From Granulicella tundricola MP5ACTX9 (GTDB taxonomy: Bacteria; Acidobacteriota; Terriglobia; Terriglobales; Acidobacteriaceae): a stretch of 64,000 nucleotides of DNA. The stretch covers positions 3,906,001 to 3,970,000 of the forward strand of contig NC_015064.1 of NCBI RefSeq assembly GCF_000178975.2, read 5' to 3'. The notes beneath the pieces are model-generated. The model was not told the DNA's origin, did not search any database, and saw nothing but the letters and a program-made list of their open reading frames with translations. Of this stretch, positions 51,046 through 62,833 are shown in pieces (position 1 is the first letter of the stretch; every line of letters begins with the position of its first letter). Made by a program: the position numbers and the translations under genes.

Positions 51046-53946
51046 CTACGCCTTACCCGCCAACTGCCGCAGCACGTACTGCAGGATGCCTCCGTGCTGG
51101 TAGTAGAGGATCTCCTGCGGCGTATCGATGCGTACGGTCACGGGGAACTCCATGGTCGTGCCGGTCTGGTTCTCGGCCTTCACGGTGATGTTCTTGCCCG
51201 CCGCAAACTTTGAGTCCAGCATCTCCTTCAGGCCGGTGATTTCGAAGATCTCTTCGCCCGTCAGACCGAGCGACTCAGCCGATTCGCCATGCTCGAACTG
51301 CAGCGGCAGAATCCCCATCCCCACCAAGTTCGAACGGTGAATGCGCTCGTAGCTCTCCGCGATGACGAAGCGGATGCCCAGCAGCCGCGGCCCCTTCGCC
51401 GCCCAGTCGCGTGAAGAGCCCGAGCCGTACTCCTTGCCGGCCAGGATCGCCAGCGGAGTCCCGCGCCGCGCATACTCGACCGAGGCGTCATAGATCGACA
51501 TCTCCGTCATCTCCGGCAGCAGACGAGTCACGCCGCCTTCGGTGCCCGGAGCCATCTTGTTACGCAGCCGAACGTTCGCAAACGTCCCGCGCACCATCAC
51601 CTCATGGTTGCCTCTGCGGCTGCCGTAGCTGTTGAAGTCCGCCGCTTCCACGCCGTGCTCCATGAGGTACTTGCCCGCCGGACCGTTCTTCTTGATCGAG
51701 CCAGCCGGAGAGATGTGATCTGTCGTGACCGAGTCCCCCAGCACGGCAAGACAGCGTGCCGCGCGGATATCTTCGACATCGACCGGGGTCGCCGGCATCC
51801 CGTCAAAGTACGGAGCCTTGCGGATGTAGGTGGAATCCGGCTCCCAGCCATAGGTATCGCCTGAAGGGAAGCTCAGGTTCTGCCAGTTCTGGTCTCCGTC
51901 GCTCACGGTCGAGTACTGCTTGCGGAACATCTCGGAGTTGATCGACGAGTTCACCGTGTCGATGACCTCCTGCTGGGTCGGCCAGATGTCCTTCAGGAAG
52001 ACGGGCTGCCGCGCTGGATCGTAGCCGATCGGCTCCTTCTCAAAGTCGTGATGGATCGTCCCGGCGAGCGCATATGCGACCACCAGCGGCGGGCTCATCA
52101 GGTAGTTTGCCCGAACCTCAGGCGAGATGCGGCCCTCAAAGTTCCGATTTCCAGAAAGCACGGAGACAGCCACCAGTCCATGCTCTTCGATCGACTTGCT
52201 CACATCGGTCGGCAGCGGGCCGGAGTTGCCAATGCACGTCGTGCAGCCATACCCCACTACCTGGAAGCGCAGCGCGTCCAGATACTGCATCAGCCCGGCC
52301 TTCACGTAGTAGTCCGTCACCACGCGGCTGCCCGGCGCAAGCGAGGTCTTCACCCACGGCGGCGTACGCAGGCCCTTCTCGACTGCCTTCTTGGCCAGCA
52401 GGCCGGCCGCCATCATCACGTAGGGGTTAGAGGTGTTCGTGCAGCTTGTAATCGCAGCAATCACGATGCTGCCGTGATCCAGATACTGGTCCACGTCAAC
52501 GCCGTACCGGCCCTTCACGCTGGTGACCGGTGCGTCGATATGCACCGCATGAGGCCCGGCCGTCAGTGTGGAGACAGGAACCAACCCGTCTGCGATCGGC
52601 AGATGGGTATCCGTGCCGGGCGAGGGCGCTCCCACTGAGCTCGTCACATCGCCCGATTCCGACATGTGTCCGCCCTCACCCTCCCAGCGCACCATCTGCC
52701 TCACCGCACCCTTGTTTCCGACAGGTCCAAGCAGATTTGGAAGCTGCTGGGCGAAGCTTGCGGGTGCATTGGAGAGCAGCACGCGATCCTGAGGACGCTT
52801 CGGCCCAGCCACGGACGGCTCCACCGTCGAAAGATCCAGCGACATCGTTGCCGAGTACTCAGCCTCCGGAGCATCCGGCGTATGAAATAGACCCTGCGCC
52901 CGCATGTACTCCTCGACCAGCTTGATCTGGTCATCCGTGCGCCCCGTCAGCCGCAGATAAGCCAGCGTCTCGTGGTCGACCGGGAAGATTCCGCAGGTCG
53001 CACCGTATTCGGGTGCCATATTTGCGATGGTCGCGCGATCCGCCAGAGGCAGTTCACTGATGCCTGGGCCGTAGAACTCTACAAACTTGCCGACAACGCC
53101 CAGCTTCCGCAGCGCCTCCGTCACCGTCAGGACCAGGTCGGTCGCGGTGGTGCCTTCCTTCAGCTTGCCCGTCAGCTTGAAGCCGACCACCTGCGGGACC
53201 AGCATGGAGACCGGCTGCCCCAGCATTGCGGCCTCCGCCTCAATGCCGCCGACGCCCCAGCCCAGCACGCCCAGCCCGTTCACCATGGTCGTATGCGAGT
53301 CGGTTCCGACGAGCGTATCCGGATACGCCAGAATCTCACCCGCCGCGTCCGCTTGCGTCGTGAACACCACCCGCGCGAGGTACTCGAGATTGACCTGGTG
53401 GCAGATCCCCATGCCCGGCGGTACGGCGGAGAAGTTGTTGAACGCAGACTGCCCCCACTTTAGGAACGCGTAGCGCTCGCGATTGCGCTGAAACTCCAGC
53501 GCCGCGTTCATGTCATAGGCGTTGGTCGTGCCGAACTCGTCCACCTGCACGGAGTGGTCGATCACCAGCTCCGCCGGCTGCAGCGGGTTGATCTTTTCGG
53601 GGTCACCGCCCAAGGCTCGCATTGCGTCACGCATGGCTGCCAGATCCACGATCGCAGGGACGCCGGTGAAGTCCTGCATCAGCACCCGCGCCGGCATGTA
53701 TGCAATCTCGCGCGAGGGCTCGGCCTTGGGGTTCCAACTCGCCAGGAAGCGGATGTCGTCGGCGGTGACGGTGCGGCCATCCTCATGCCGCAGCAGGTTT
53801 TCAAGCAGAATCCTCAGGGAAAACGGCAGCTTCGCCAGGTCGAAGCCCTTCAGCGCGTCGAGCGCGAAGTAGGTCACCTTCTGGCTGCCGCTGGTCAGGG
53901 TGGTTTTGGAACCGAAGGAGTTGGGATGGGGGGTCACGAGGCTCAT
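51046..53946 (-). CDS. acnA: Aconitate hydratase A
   Basis: A 966-residue [4Fe-4S] enzyme interconverting citrate and isocitrate in the TCA cycle. The cluster cysteines are in ITSCTNTSNP and GCTTCIGNSGPL. The protein is about 60-70 residues longer than E. coli AcnA; the extra residues lie around 400-460 (GDVTSSVGAPSPGTDTHL) between domains. AcnA-type enzymes can act as iron-responsive RNA binders when the cluster is lost. Single gene with about 300 bases of upstream sequence. Confidence 0.96.
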   Translation of the reverse strand: MSLVTPHPNSFGSKTTLTSGSQKVTYFALDALKGFDLAKLPFSLRILLENLLRHEDGRTVTADDIRFLASWNPKAEPSREIAYMPARVLMQDFTGVPAIVDLAAMRDAMRALGGDPEKINPLQPAELVIDHSVQVDEFGTTNAYDMNAALEFQRNRERYAFLKWGQSAFNNFSAVPPGMGICHQVNLEYLARVVFTTQADAAGEILAYPDTLVGTDSHTTMVNGLGVLGWGVGGIEAEAAMLGQPVSMLVPQVVGFKLTGKLKEGTTATDLVLTVTEALRKLGVVGKFVEFYGPGISELPLADRATIANMAPEYGATCGIFPVDHETLAYLRLTGRTDDQIKLVEEYMRAQGLFHTPDAPEAEYSATMSLDLSTVEPSVAGPKRPQDRVLLSNAPASFAQQLPNLLGPVGNKGAVRQMVRWEGEGGHMSESGDVTSSVGAPSPGTDTHLPIADGLVPVSTLTAGPHAVHIDAPVTSVKGRYGVDVDQYLDHGSIVIAAITSCTNTSNPYVMMAAGLLAKKAVEKGLRTPPWVKTSLAPGSRVVTDYYVKAGLMQYLDALRFQVVGYGCTTCIGNSGPLPTDVSKSIEEHGLVAVSVLSGNRNFEGRISPEVRANYLMSPPLVVAYALAGTIHHDFEKEPIGYDPARQPVFLKDIWPTQQEVIDTVNSSINSEMFRKQYSTVSDGDQNWQNLSFPSGDTYGWEPDSTYIRKAPYFDGMPATPVDVEDIRAARCLAVLGDSVTTDHISPAGSIKKNGPAGKYLMEHGVEAADFNSYGSRRGNHEVMVRGTFANVRLRNKMAPGTEGGVTRLLPEMTEMSIYDASVEYARRGTPLAILAGKEYGSGSSRDWAAKGPRLLGIRFVIAESYERIHRSNLVGMGILPLQFEHGESAESLGLTGEEIFEITGLKEMLDSKFAAGKNITVKAENQTGTTMEFPVTVRIDTPQEILYYQHGGILQYVLRQLAGKA

Positions 53947-54263
53947 GGAATTTCTCCGTAGGGAATGCAGGCCACAAAAGGCGGCGGATCAGGGATAGAA
54001 CGGACGATCAGGAAATAAGGGGCGGAAAGGTCCGCTAGCAGCGTCCGCGGTCAGGGCGACCGTGGTGAAAGCGCTTCGTCGAAAGTAGGCAGGTCGACAG
54101 GCAGGTTGCCATCGCCCTCATTTTACGCCCGCCGGATGCTCCCTGGAGAACGTTTTTTCTTCTGTGCCGCGCCATAGAGTGCATCTGAACAATTCAGGGT
54201 TACAAGTAATCGTTGGTAAGACTTATGACAGGTGCACCGATGAAAGATCAGACGAGAAATCAC
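53947..54263. promoter_or_regulatory. Divergent promoter region of acnA and the Gln-rich lipoprotein
   Basis: The 317 bases between divergent starts contain no gene. The right-hand 100 bases are AT-rich and probably hold the lipoprotein promoter. No palindrome or riboswitch structure was found. Confidence 0.4.
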
Positions 54264-56030
54264 ATGAAAACGAAGCTCGCATTTGCAGCACATGGAATTC
54301 TCCTGTTAAGCCTGGCCGCGGGGATGAGCGGCTGCAAACAGAACCCGGCAACCGTCGCCAACGGAGGCGATCCCGCCGCAGGAAACCTTGCGCCGATCGA
54401 TCCCAACGCGCCGCAGCAGTTTGCCGGAACCTCTTCCGTCAGCAACACGGCTCCGCAGGGACAGCCTGCGCGGGTGCTTGGCCAGCGTGTCGAAGGGCCG
54501 ACCGGAACCGCGAGCGGTGAGGCTTACAACCAGACCTACGGCCAGTCCGCCCAGCAGAACGAGGCCTACAACTACAATCAGGCTCCGCCGGCCGGCACCG
54601 TCGACGACCAGAACTATGCCTACAACGCCCAGTACGACGACCAGGTCAACGCCGGGCAGGATGCACTCGACTCCCAGGCTGTGTACGCCGATCAGGCGCC
54701 CCCGCCGCTTCCCGTTTATGACCAGCCCGTGCTCACCGATCCGGGCGACCAATGGACCCCCGGCTATTGGGCGTACGCCAACACGGGCTATTACTGGGTC
54801 CCTGGCGCATGGGTCGCGCCACCTTACAGCGGCGCTCTGTGGACGCCGCCCTACTGGGGCTACTACAACCGCCGCTATGGCTTCCATCATGGCTTCTGGG
54901 GCCGTTACATCGGCTTCTACGGCGGCATTCCGTACGGCTTTGGATATACCGGCGTCGGCTACTACGGCGGCTACTGGCGTGGGCGCGATTTTTACTACAA
55001 CCGCGAGGTCAATCGCGTGAACGTGAACATCGTCCGCAACGTTTATATCCATGACGTGCCGCGCTACAACACCAACGTCCGCGTCAGCTTCAACGGGCCG
55101 GGCGGCTGGAACGCGCGTCCCCAGGCCAACGAGATCGCGGCCTATCGCGAGCAGCGCTTCCCTGCCATGCAGTCCCAGATCGCCAATCGCCGTGCGGCCG
55201 AGGGAAATCGCCAGCAGTTCTTCGCGGAAAACCACGGCCGGCCGGCCGAGGCCGTGGCCCAGCAGCGCCTCGTCGCGGACCATGCGCCTGCGCAGGCGCT
55301 CCGCACCGGCTTCGGACAGCAGGGAGCGCAGCAACGTGGCTTGCAGCAGGGTCAGCAGCAGCAGCGCGGGTTTGAGGCGGGCCAGCAGCAGCAGAGAGGC
55401 TTCGTCCAGGGCCAGCAAGCTCAGCCAGGTCAGCAGCAGCGCGGCTTTGAGCAGGGACAGCAGCGTGGCGTCGTCCCCAACCAGCAGGCCGAGCAACTGC
55501 GCAACCAGCAACTTCAGAACCAGCAGCACGGCATCCAGAACGAGCAGGTTCGCAACCAGCAGCTTCAGCAGCACAACGAGGAGATCCAGAATCAGCAGCA
55601 CAACCAGTTGAGAAATCAGCAGCAAGTGACGGAGCAGCGCAACCAGCAAAACCAGCAGGTCGAGCAGCAGCGCAATGTGCAAAATCAGCAGATGGAGCAG
55701 CAGCGCAACCAGCAAGTTGAGCAACAGCGGAATGTCCAGAATCAGGCTCGCGAGCAGCAGCAGAACCAGCAGCGCGTCCAACAACAGCAGGTACAGAACC
55801 AGCGTGCGATCCAGCAGCAACAGCAGGTGCAGGGGCGCCAGCAGATCGAACAGCAGCATGTCCAGCAACAGCACGTCGAGCAGCCGCGCGTGCAGCAGCC
55901 TCAGCAGCACGTTGAGCAGCCCCGTCCGCAACCCCCGCAGCAGCATGTTGAGCAGCCGCACCCTCAGGCGGCACCCCATCCGCAAGGCGGCGGCGGGGAA
56001 CCTCACGGCGAGGGCGAACATCACCACTAG
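54264..56030 (+). CDS. YXWGXW-repeat lipoprotein with long glutamine-rich tail
   Basis: A 588-residue putative lipoprotein. The start at 54264 places a signal ending MSGC with the lipid-bearing Cys at 24; in-frame starts at 54213, 54225 and 54240 are possible. After a Gln/Asn/Tyr-rich linker comes a YXWGXW-type domain (about 163-260: WTPGYWAYANTGYYWVPGAW, then Gly/Tyr-rich strands). From about residue 351 to 560 the chain is mostly Gln with Arg, Asn, Val and Glu (QQQRGF, QRNQQ, VEQQRN, VQNQ repeats), then a Pro/His-rich end EGEHHH. The tail looks disordered or coiled and prion-like. Function unknown; probably cell-envelope. Confidence 0.75.
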   Translation: MKTKLAFAAHGILLLSLAAGMSGCKQNPATVANGGDPAAGNLAPIDPNAPQQFAGTSSVSNTAPQGQPARVLGQRVEGPTGTASGEAYNQTYGQSAQQNEAYNYNQAPPAGTVDDQNYAYNAQYDDQVNAGQDALDSQAVYADQAPPPLPVYDQPVLTDPGDQWTPGYWAYANTGYYWVPGAWVAPPYSGALWTPPYWGYYNRRYGFHHGFWGRYIGFYGGIPYGFGYTGVGYYGGYWRGRDFYYNREVNRVNVNIVRNVYIHDVPRYNTNVRVSFNGPGGWNARPQANEIAAYREQRFPAMQSQIANRRAAEGNRQQFFAENHGRPAEAVAQQRLVADHAPAQALRTGFGQQGAQQRGLQQGQQQQRGFEAGQQQQRGFVQGQQAQPGQQQRGFEQGQQRGVVPNQQAEQLRNQQLQNQQHGIQNEQVRNQQLQQHNEEIQNQQHNQLRNQQQVTEQRNQQNQQVEQQRNVQNQQMEQQRNQQVEQQRNVQNQAREQQQNQQRVQQQQVQNQRAIQQQQQVQGRQQIEQQHVQQQHVEQPRVQQPQQHVEQPRPQPPQQHVEQPHPQAAPHPQGGGGEPHGEGEHHH

Positions 56031-56111
56031 CCCTAACGCTTCTGCCCTTCTTGCAAGAGGGATCGAAGAAGCGAGGCGTTAGATCTTCTGTGACGTTCGA
56101 GCAAAGAAAGA

Positions 56112-56147
56112 TGAGGGCGCTCCCGCAAGGGGCGCCTTCTCTCTTGA
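56112..56147 (+). terminator. Probable terminator of the Gln-rich lipoprotein gene
   Basis: GGGCGC (from 56114) pairs with GCGCCT about ten bases on, followed by TCTCTCTT, some 85 bases past the stop codon. One G-T pair; a fair intrinsic terminator. Confidence 0.55.
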
Positions 56148-56274
56148 TGGGTCAGGCGGCTGGCGTATGCTGATCCACGCGCTTGTCGCTGACCTTGCAT
56201 CCGGTAGGTCACGGTCAATCTTCCCGCTCAGGCGAAGCCGCGCTTTCCTGATGGATGCGGTTACTTCAAAGCAA

Positions 56275-56306
56275 AAAGATGCCCTCGCAGGAGCGAGGGC
56301 ATCTTT
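56275..56306 (-). terminator. Strong intrinsic terminator of the TPR lipoprotein gene
   Basis: Perfect 14-base stem AAAGATGCCCTCGC (56275-56288) / GCGAGGGCATCTTT (56293-56306) with a four-base loop; on the minus strand it is followed by a T-run. It lies 35 bases beyond the TPR gene stop. Confidence 0.9.
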
Positions 56307-56341
56307 CTAAATCGATACTGCAGGTGCAATCGTGTGAAGGA

Positions 56342-57157
56342 CTAGGAGACGCCGTGCGACTTCTCTTCCTTGATGCGCTCATTTTCCTTGCGGGCTCCCA
56401 TGGACTTCTGGGCGTACATGTCTGCGGCCTGCAGGTCAGCCTTGCGGGCTGCGTCATTCCCGCACTCCAGGTCAGCCTTGCGGCGGGACATGAGGCTGAG
56501 GTAGGTGTAGGCCTCTTCGTAGTTGGGGTTGATGCCGACGGCCTTGTTCAGATACTCGAGACCCTCGGTGACGAGTGGGCCGTTCTTGGCTGCCAGAGCC
56601 GCACAGTTGGGCTTGGAGAGCTTGGTGTTGCCTTCACCGTCGTCGCCGGGCAGGCCCTGCGTCTTGACGGCGATGGTGGCGTTATCGAAGGCTTCCTTCC
56701 AATCCACCTGGCCGATGGTGTAGTTGGCCTCGGCGTTGTTGGGCTGGACGGCGATGACCTTACGCTCATCTTCCTTGGCTTCCTTGATGTGGCCGGTGAT
56801 GCGATCGATGTAGGCGATCTGGCTCAGCGCGGTGACATCGCTGGGGTCCTTGGCAATGACTTCCTTGAAACCGGCCAAAGCGTTGTTCGCGAGCTTCAAG
56901 TTCTCTGGGGTGTTGAGGTTCGGAACGACCTGCGAGCTGTAGGTCGTCGCAAGGTAAAGCTTGGCCATATCGTAGTTCGGGTCAATGTTGACCGCGTTCT
57001 GGAAGTAGTTGGTCGCGTCTTCATACTTTGCGTTTTTGAAAGCGGCAACGCCCTTGTTCAGCTGGTCCGCGGCACGGAGCCGGTTGCACCCGGTGGCGGA
57101 CATCAACGATAGGGCCAAGAGGCCGGCGGTTACCGGAACTCGTGCAATCAGTTTCAT
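56342..57157 (-). CDS. Tetratricopeptide-repeat lipoprotein
   Basis: A 271-residue lipoprotein. The signal ends LMSATGC with the lipid Cys at 24. TPR units follow: DQLNKGVAAFKNAKYEDATN, YFQNAVNIDPNYDMAKLYLA, then PENLKLANNALAGFKEVIAKDP, and a last unit EGLEYLNKAVGINPNYEEAY. Probably a periplasm-facing scaffold. It is the next gene after the radical SAM protein on the same strand, 200 bases away with a terminator between, so separately transcribed. Confidence 0.85.
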   Translation of the reverse strand: MKLIARVPVTAGLLALSLMSATGCNRLRAADQLNKGVAAFKNAKYEDATNYFQNAVNIDPNYDMAKLYLATTYSSQVVPNLNTPENLKLANNALAGFKEVIAKDPSDVTALSQIAYIDRITGHIKEAKEDERKVIAVQPNNAEANYTIGQVDWKEAFDNATIAVKTQGLPGDDGEGNTKLSKPNCAALAAKNGPLVTEGLEYLNKAVGINPNYEEAYTYLSLMSRRKADLECGNDAARKADLQAADMYAQKSMGARKENERIKEEKSHGVS

Positions 57158-57288
57158 CAGGCGTTGTTCTCCTTGGAAGAGGCGGGTCTTACACTGGGAC
57201 GTTCTTACAGGGCTTCAGGTTTCCCCTTGACCGCTTGATTGTAACGTCTGAATTGGGAATCTGACTAGAGCGTACTACGAAGAAGGAG

Positions 57289-57312
57289 AAGGCCGCCATT
57301 GCTGGCGGCCTT
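57289..57312 (-). terminator. Intrinsic terminator of the radical SAM gene
   Basis: AAGGCCGCC (57289-57297) pairs with GGCGGCCTT (57304-57312) around ATTGCT; minus-strand reading continues TCTCCTTCTT. Lies about 45 bases past the stop. Confidence 0.8.
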
Positions 57313-57355
57313 CCGAGTTGAATTCAGTAAGAAATAGAGCGAAAAGTTACCAGAG

Positions 57356-59491
<2,136 letters not shown>

Positions 59492-59841
59492 CGGTGTTTA
59501 TCTCCTGAGATTCGCCGCCACGGGGACGGGCGTAATGCTTTCTATCAAGCTTAGTGCCCCGCAGACGTTCGGCGAGGTATGTCTTCTGATGCCGGCCTAA
59601 CCTGAATGGCCCATGTTTACTGCAACATCCGGCAGGCTCAGCCAAGAACAAGGCTATGCCTTGTGTCGCGCAAAATGAAGAATGGAACGGCGAATGGGAT
59701 GTTGGTGCATTGAATGGGGATTCTGAGGTGGTGAATGGGGCAAATGTTGTAGACCCTAAAAGAGAAGGAGGACGCTCAGAACGCATAGGGCGCACCCGTT
59801 TACCTTCTGGATGCGCCTTCTCTGCAAAGATACGGGGGCGA
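59492..59841. other. Intergenic region upstream of the radical SAM gene
   Basis: 350 bases without a supported gene. A stem GGGCGCACCC / GGATGCGCC (about 59788-59817) with one mismatch, followed by TTCTCT on the plus strand and lying 25 bases past the stop of the CocE-type gene, is a possible terminator for the latter. The left part should contain the radical SAM gene promoter. Confidence 0.4.
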
Positions 59842-61785
59842 TTATTGGAGGGCCTGAAACTCAATCCCGCTGGGCAGGTCGGCGGAGTGGAAGACGCGCT
59901 CCGTGGCGGGCTTGAAGTCCTCCGGTTTGGCGTTCGAGATGTCCACGAAGGTCTGGGGGTTGAGGTCGACCAGGGGGAACCAGGAGCTCTGCACCTGCAC
60001 CATGATGCGGTGACCCTTGAGGAAGGTGTGGTTGACCTGCACGAGCGAGAAGTCGACCGACTCCGGTTTGTTGGGGGTGAAAGGCTCCGGCTTGGCGAGC
60101 GATTTGCGGAACTTGCCGCGCATGGGCTCGCCGCGGACCAGCTGCTCGTATCCGGGGGTGAGGACCGGCGGCAGGAGGACGTCTACCGGGCGTTCGCCGC
60201 CGCGGCCTCTGCGCTGGGGCGGGGTGGGCTCCTGCTGGGGGTAGACGTCGATCAGCTTGACGACGAAGTCGGAGTCGGTGCCGCTGGTCGAGACGTGCAG
60301 CCTGGCGCGGAGGGGGCCGGCGAAGGTAATGTCCTCGGTCAGCGGCTCGGTCTGGTAGACGAGGACGTCGGGGCGGGTGGCTGCAAAGCGCTGGTCGGCG
60401 ACCATGTAGTCGCGGCTGGGGCCGGGCTCGGCGGTGTAGGAGAGCTCGGGGACGGGGTGGGTAGGGTCGGAGACGTACTCGTCATAAGCCCCGGAGCCGG
60501 ATGCTGCGGGAGATGGTGTGAGCGAGAGGGTTCCGTGGGGGCCGAAGTACATCATGCGCGGCTTCGATCCGGCAGGGGGCCATGCTGTGTAGGTCTTCCA
60601 GGTGTTGGAGCCGGTTTCGAAGACGGTGGCGACGGCGAGGTTGGGATCGGGTGCGTCCTTGAGGTAGTGCTCAAAGAACGGGAACTGGAGTTTGTCGCGG
60701 AAGTAGTCGCCGGTTTTGCTGCCGAAGTGGACGTCGCCGATGCGTTCTCCGTCCAGAACGGACCAGCCGCCGTGGACCCAGGGGCCGATGACGAGCTTGT
60801 TGGAGGCGTCGGGGCTCTGTTTGGCGATGCTCTGGAAGGTCTTGTGCGGGCCGCTGAGGTCTTCGGCGTCAAACCAGCCGCCAACGGTCAGGACTGCGGC
60901 ATGGATGTTGTGAAGGTGGCGGCTGATGTCACGGACGTCCCAGTAGCTGTCGTAGTTGGGATGGTTGGACTGGTCGTCGAAGTAAGGGTTGGCGACGAAG
61001 GCGCGGGCCTTGGAGAGCGGCTCCCACTGCTTGAGGTAAGCGGTGTAGGCGTCGGCGTAGTCGAAGGGTGTGTTGTCCGGGCGCGGCGGCTCCGGGATGG
61101 GATTCTTCTGGGGACGGAAGCTGCGGTAGAAGTCGTTGGCCTCCAGCATGAAGGCGCCATTGTGGTAGGCGTCGTCGTTATCGTGGAGGTCGGTGACGGG
61201 GGCCTGGGGGCTGGCGGCCTTGATGGCGGGGTGGCCGTCGATGATGGAGGCGGAGGTGTAGAAGCCGGGGTAGGAGATGCCGTAGATGCCGACCTTGCCG
61301 TTGTTGTGGGGGATAGTTTTGAGGAGCCACTCTACGGTGTCGTACATGTCCGTGGACTCGTCATGCTGGGTGCCGGTGGGGTGATCGATATGCGGCGTCA
61401 TCTCCAGCCACTCACCCTCTGAGCCGTAGCGTCCGCGCACGTCCTGGTAGACGAAGATGTAGCCGGATTCCGCGAAGGCGCGGGATGGGCCGAGAGACGG
61501 GCGGTACTTGTCGGGACCATAAGGCGCGACGGAGTAACAGGTGCGCGAGACCAGGAAGGGGTAGGTCTTTGACGTGTCTTTGGGGGCGTAGACGGAGGTG
61601 AAGAGCGTCACACCGTCTCGCATCTTCACGTGGTATTCGGTCTTGGTGTAGTTGGCCTTGACGTCGTACGGCGCGGCCGGCTGGGCGGGCGGGGCCTGGC
61701 TGGGTGCCTGGGCTGGAGCGGCGAAGGGCACCAGCGCAGAGGTGCAGGCGAGTGCGAGGGGGAGTAGGACTCTCTGGGGACGCAT
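59842..61785 (-). CDS. Exported CocE/NonD-family hydrolase
   Basis: A 647-residue secreted alpha/beta hydrolase of the X-Pro dipeptidyl-peptidase (S15)/cocaine-esterase group. Signal peptide to about residue 26, then a Pro/Ala-rich linker. The nucleophile is Ser171 in YGISYPGF; YQDVRGRYGSEGEW is a family signature in the oxyanion region, and the C-terminal jelly-roll domain is complete (RLHVSTSGTDSDFVVKLIDV). Related enzymes include glutaryl-7-ACA acylase and alpha-amino acid ester hydrolase, so an acylase or peptidase role is likely. Confidence 0.9.
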   Translation of the reverse strand: MRPQRVLLPLALACTSALVPFAAPAQAPSQAPPAQPAAPYDVKANYTKTEYHVKMRDGVTLFTSVYAPKDTSKTYPFLVSRTCYSVAPYGPDKYRPSLGPSRAFAESGYIFVYQDVRGRYGSEGEWLEMTPHIDHPTGTQHDESTDMYDTVEWLLKTIPHNNGKVGIYGISYPGFYTSASIIDGHPAIKAASPQAPVTDLHDNDDAYHNGAFMLEANDFYRSFRPQKNPIPEPPRPDNTPFDYADAYTAYLKQWEPLSKARAFVANPYFDDQSNHPNYDSYWDVRDISRHLHNIHAAVLTVGGWFDAEDLSGPHKTFQSIAKQSPDASNKLVIGPWVHGGWSVLDGERIGDVHFGSKTGDYFRDKLQFPFFEHYLKDAPDPNLAVATVFETGSNTWKTYTAWPPAGSKPRMMYFGPHGTLSLTPSPAASGSGAYDEYVSDPTHPVPELSYTAEPGPSRDYMVADQRFAATRPDVLVYQTEPLTEDITFAGPLRARLHVSTSGTDSDFVVKLIDVYPQQEPTPPQRRGRGGERPVDVLLPPVLTPGYEQLVRGEPMRGKFRKSLAKPEPFTPNKPESVDFSLVQVNHTFLKGHRIMVQVQSSWFPLVDLNPQTFVDISNAKPEDFKPATERVFHSADLPSGIEFQALQ

Positions 61786-61839
61786 CGATTCAGTCTACAA
61801 GTGAGGGAGCCGTTCCGAGAAAAACCCTTGAGATAGACG

Positions 61840-62787
61840 TTATAACTGCTGTCCGCTGGCGATCTGGTTCAGAATCTGCTGCGCAAAGACAACGCGGATG
61901 TGGACGTGGCGTGCGAAGTCCGGGAGGAACTCCGTGATGATGTTGTTGACGGGGTCCGTGGCGAGACCGGTGGCGATGCGCTCAACGGTGGAGACACCGT
62001 CTCCATGCACGCCGGGGACGTACAGGTTAGCGAGTTCGGCGGAGATGGGATAGGTCAGTAGCGTTTCAATGTTGAGCATGGGGCGGCCGTCGTCCTTCTG
62101 GGCGACGAAGGTGCGGCTGACTGCGTGATAAAGGCGGCGCATGGGGGTGGCCTGCGGCAGACGGTGGTAGTGCGGGTCTTCATGAGCAAGGGAGCAGATG
62201 AGAAAGGTACCGATGAACTCGCCGTTGACGTCCTGCGAGAGGCTGTAGCCGATATTCCTGCCGAAGCCCTTCAGGCCAGGGCCGTAGGCGGAGTGCGAAT
62301 CGATGCCGACGGTGAAGGCGGCGTTCGCGCCGATGGTCAGGAGGTTGAAGGGGTCGATCACGTCGTGAATGGCGAGATAGCCCTTCTGGCGCGGGCTCAG
62401 AGGAATGGGCTGGGTGCTGTTGAGGAAGCGCTCATACGGGTTGAGTCCCTGTGGGCAGGGCACCAGATCCTTCTTCTTAGCGTTGGCTGGTGGAGGGGTC
62501 AGGGCTGGATTGGGGTTGGCGACGCAGGGCGTGGGAGTACGAGGCTTGCGCTCACTCGTCTGTCCGTTGGTCTGGACGCTGATCTGGCCTGCTTGTGCGG
62601 GATCGAAGAATGTGGGAGTGCTGCTGGAGGCTGACTCGTATGCGGCAGGCTCAAAAAATATGGAGCCGGGCGAATCCGGGAGGTACGCGCCGACTACAGC
62701 CGTGCCCGGTCCGGGGAGCGGCCCGTTGGAAATCTGGGCCAGCATCCCGATTGGACTCATCACAGCTGCCAGTAAAACCCACCGCAT
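61840..62787 (-). CDS. Exported protein, HEDPRYYRL-type paralogue 2
   Basis: A 315-residue exported protein. After the signal peptide and a Pro/Thr-rich low-complexity region (to about 130), the conserved part shares a pattern with the next gene: AYGPGLKGFGRNIGYSL, then HEDPHYHRL, a segment with YHAVSRTFVAQKDDGRPMLN, and TEFLPDFARHV. The pair looks like a tandem duplication that has diverged. Its role is unknown; the second half is strand-rich, perhaps an outer membrane protein. Confidence 0.7.
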   Translation of the reverse strand: MRWVLLAAVMSPIGMLAQISNGPLPGPGTAVVGAYLPDSPGSIFFEPAAYESASSSTPTFFDPAQAGQISVQTNGQTSERKPRTPTPCVANPNPALTPPPANAKKKDLVPCPQGLNPYERFLNSTQPIPLSPRQKGYLAIHDVIDPFNLLTIGANAAFTVGIDSHSAYGPGLKGFGRNIGYSLSQDVNGEFIGTFLICSLAHEDPHYHRLPQATPMRRLYHAVSRTFVAQKDDGRPMLNIETLLTYPISAELANLYVPGVHGDGVSTVERIATGLATDPVNNIITEFLPDFARHVHIRVVFAQQILNQIASGQQL

Positions 62788-62833
62788 GAAACCAACCTCA
62801 TTATGAAAGTAACCCGCGGTGGGTAGGACGCTT

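Noticed and set aside
54306-56027. 573-residue minus-strand Leu-rich open frame
   Set aside because: Antisense reading of the CAG-rich tract (CTG = Leu); explained wholly by the Gln-rich lipoprotein on the other strand.
59656-61422. 588-residue plus-strand open frame
   Set aside because: Antisense to the CocE-type hydrolase; no ribosome site and shadow-type composition.
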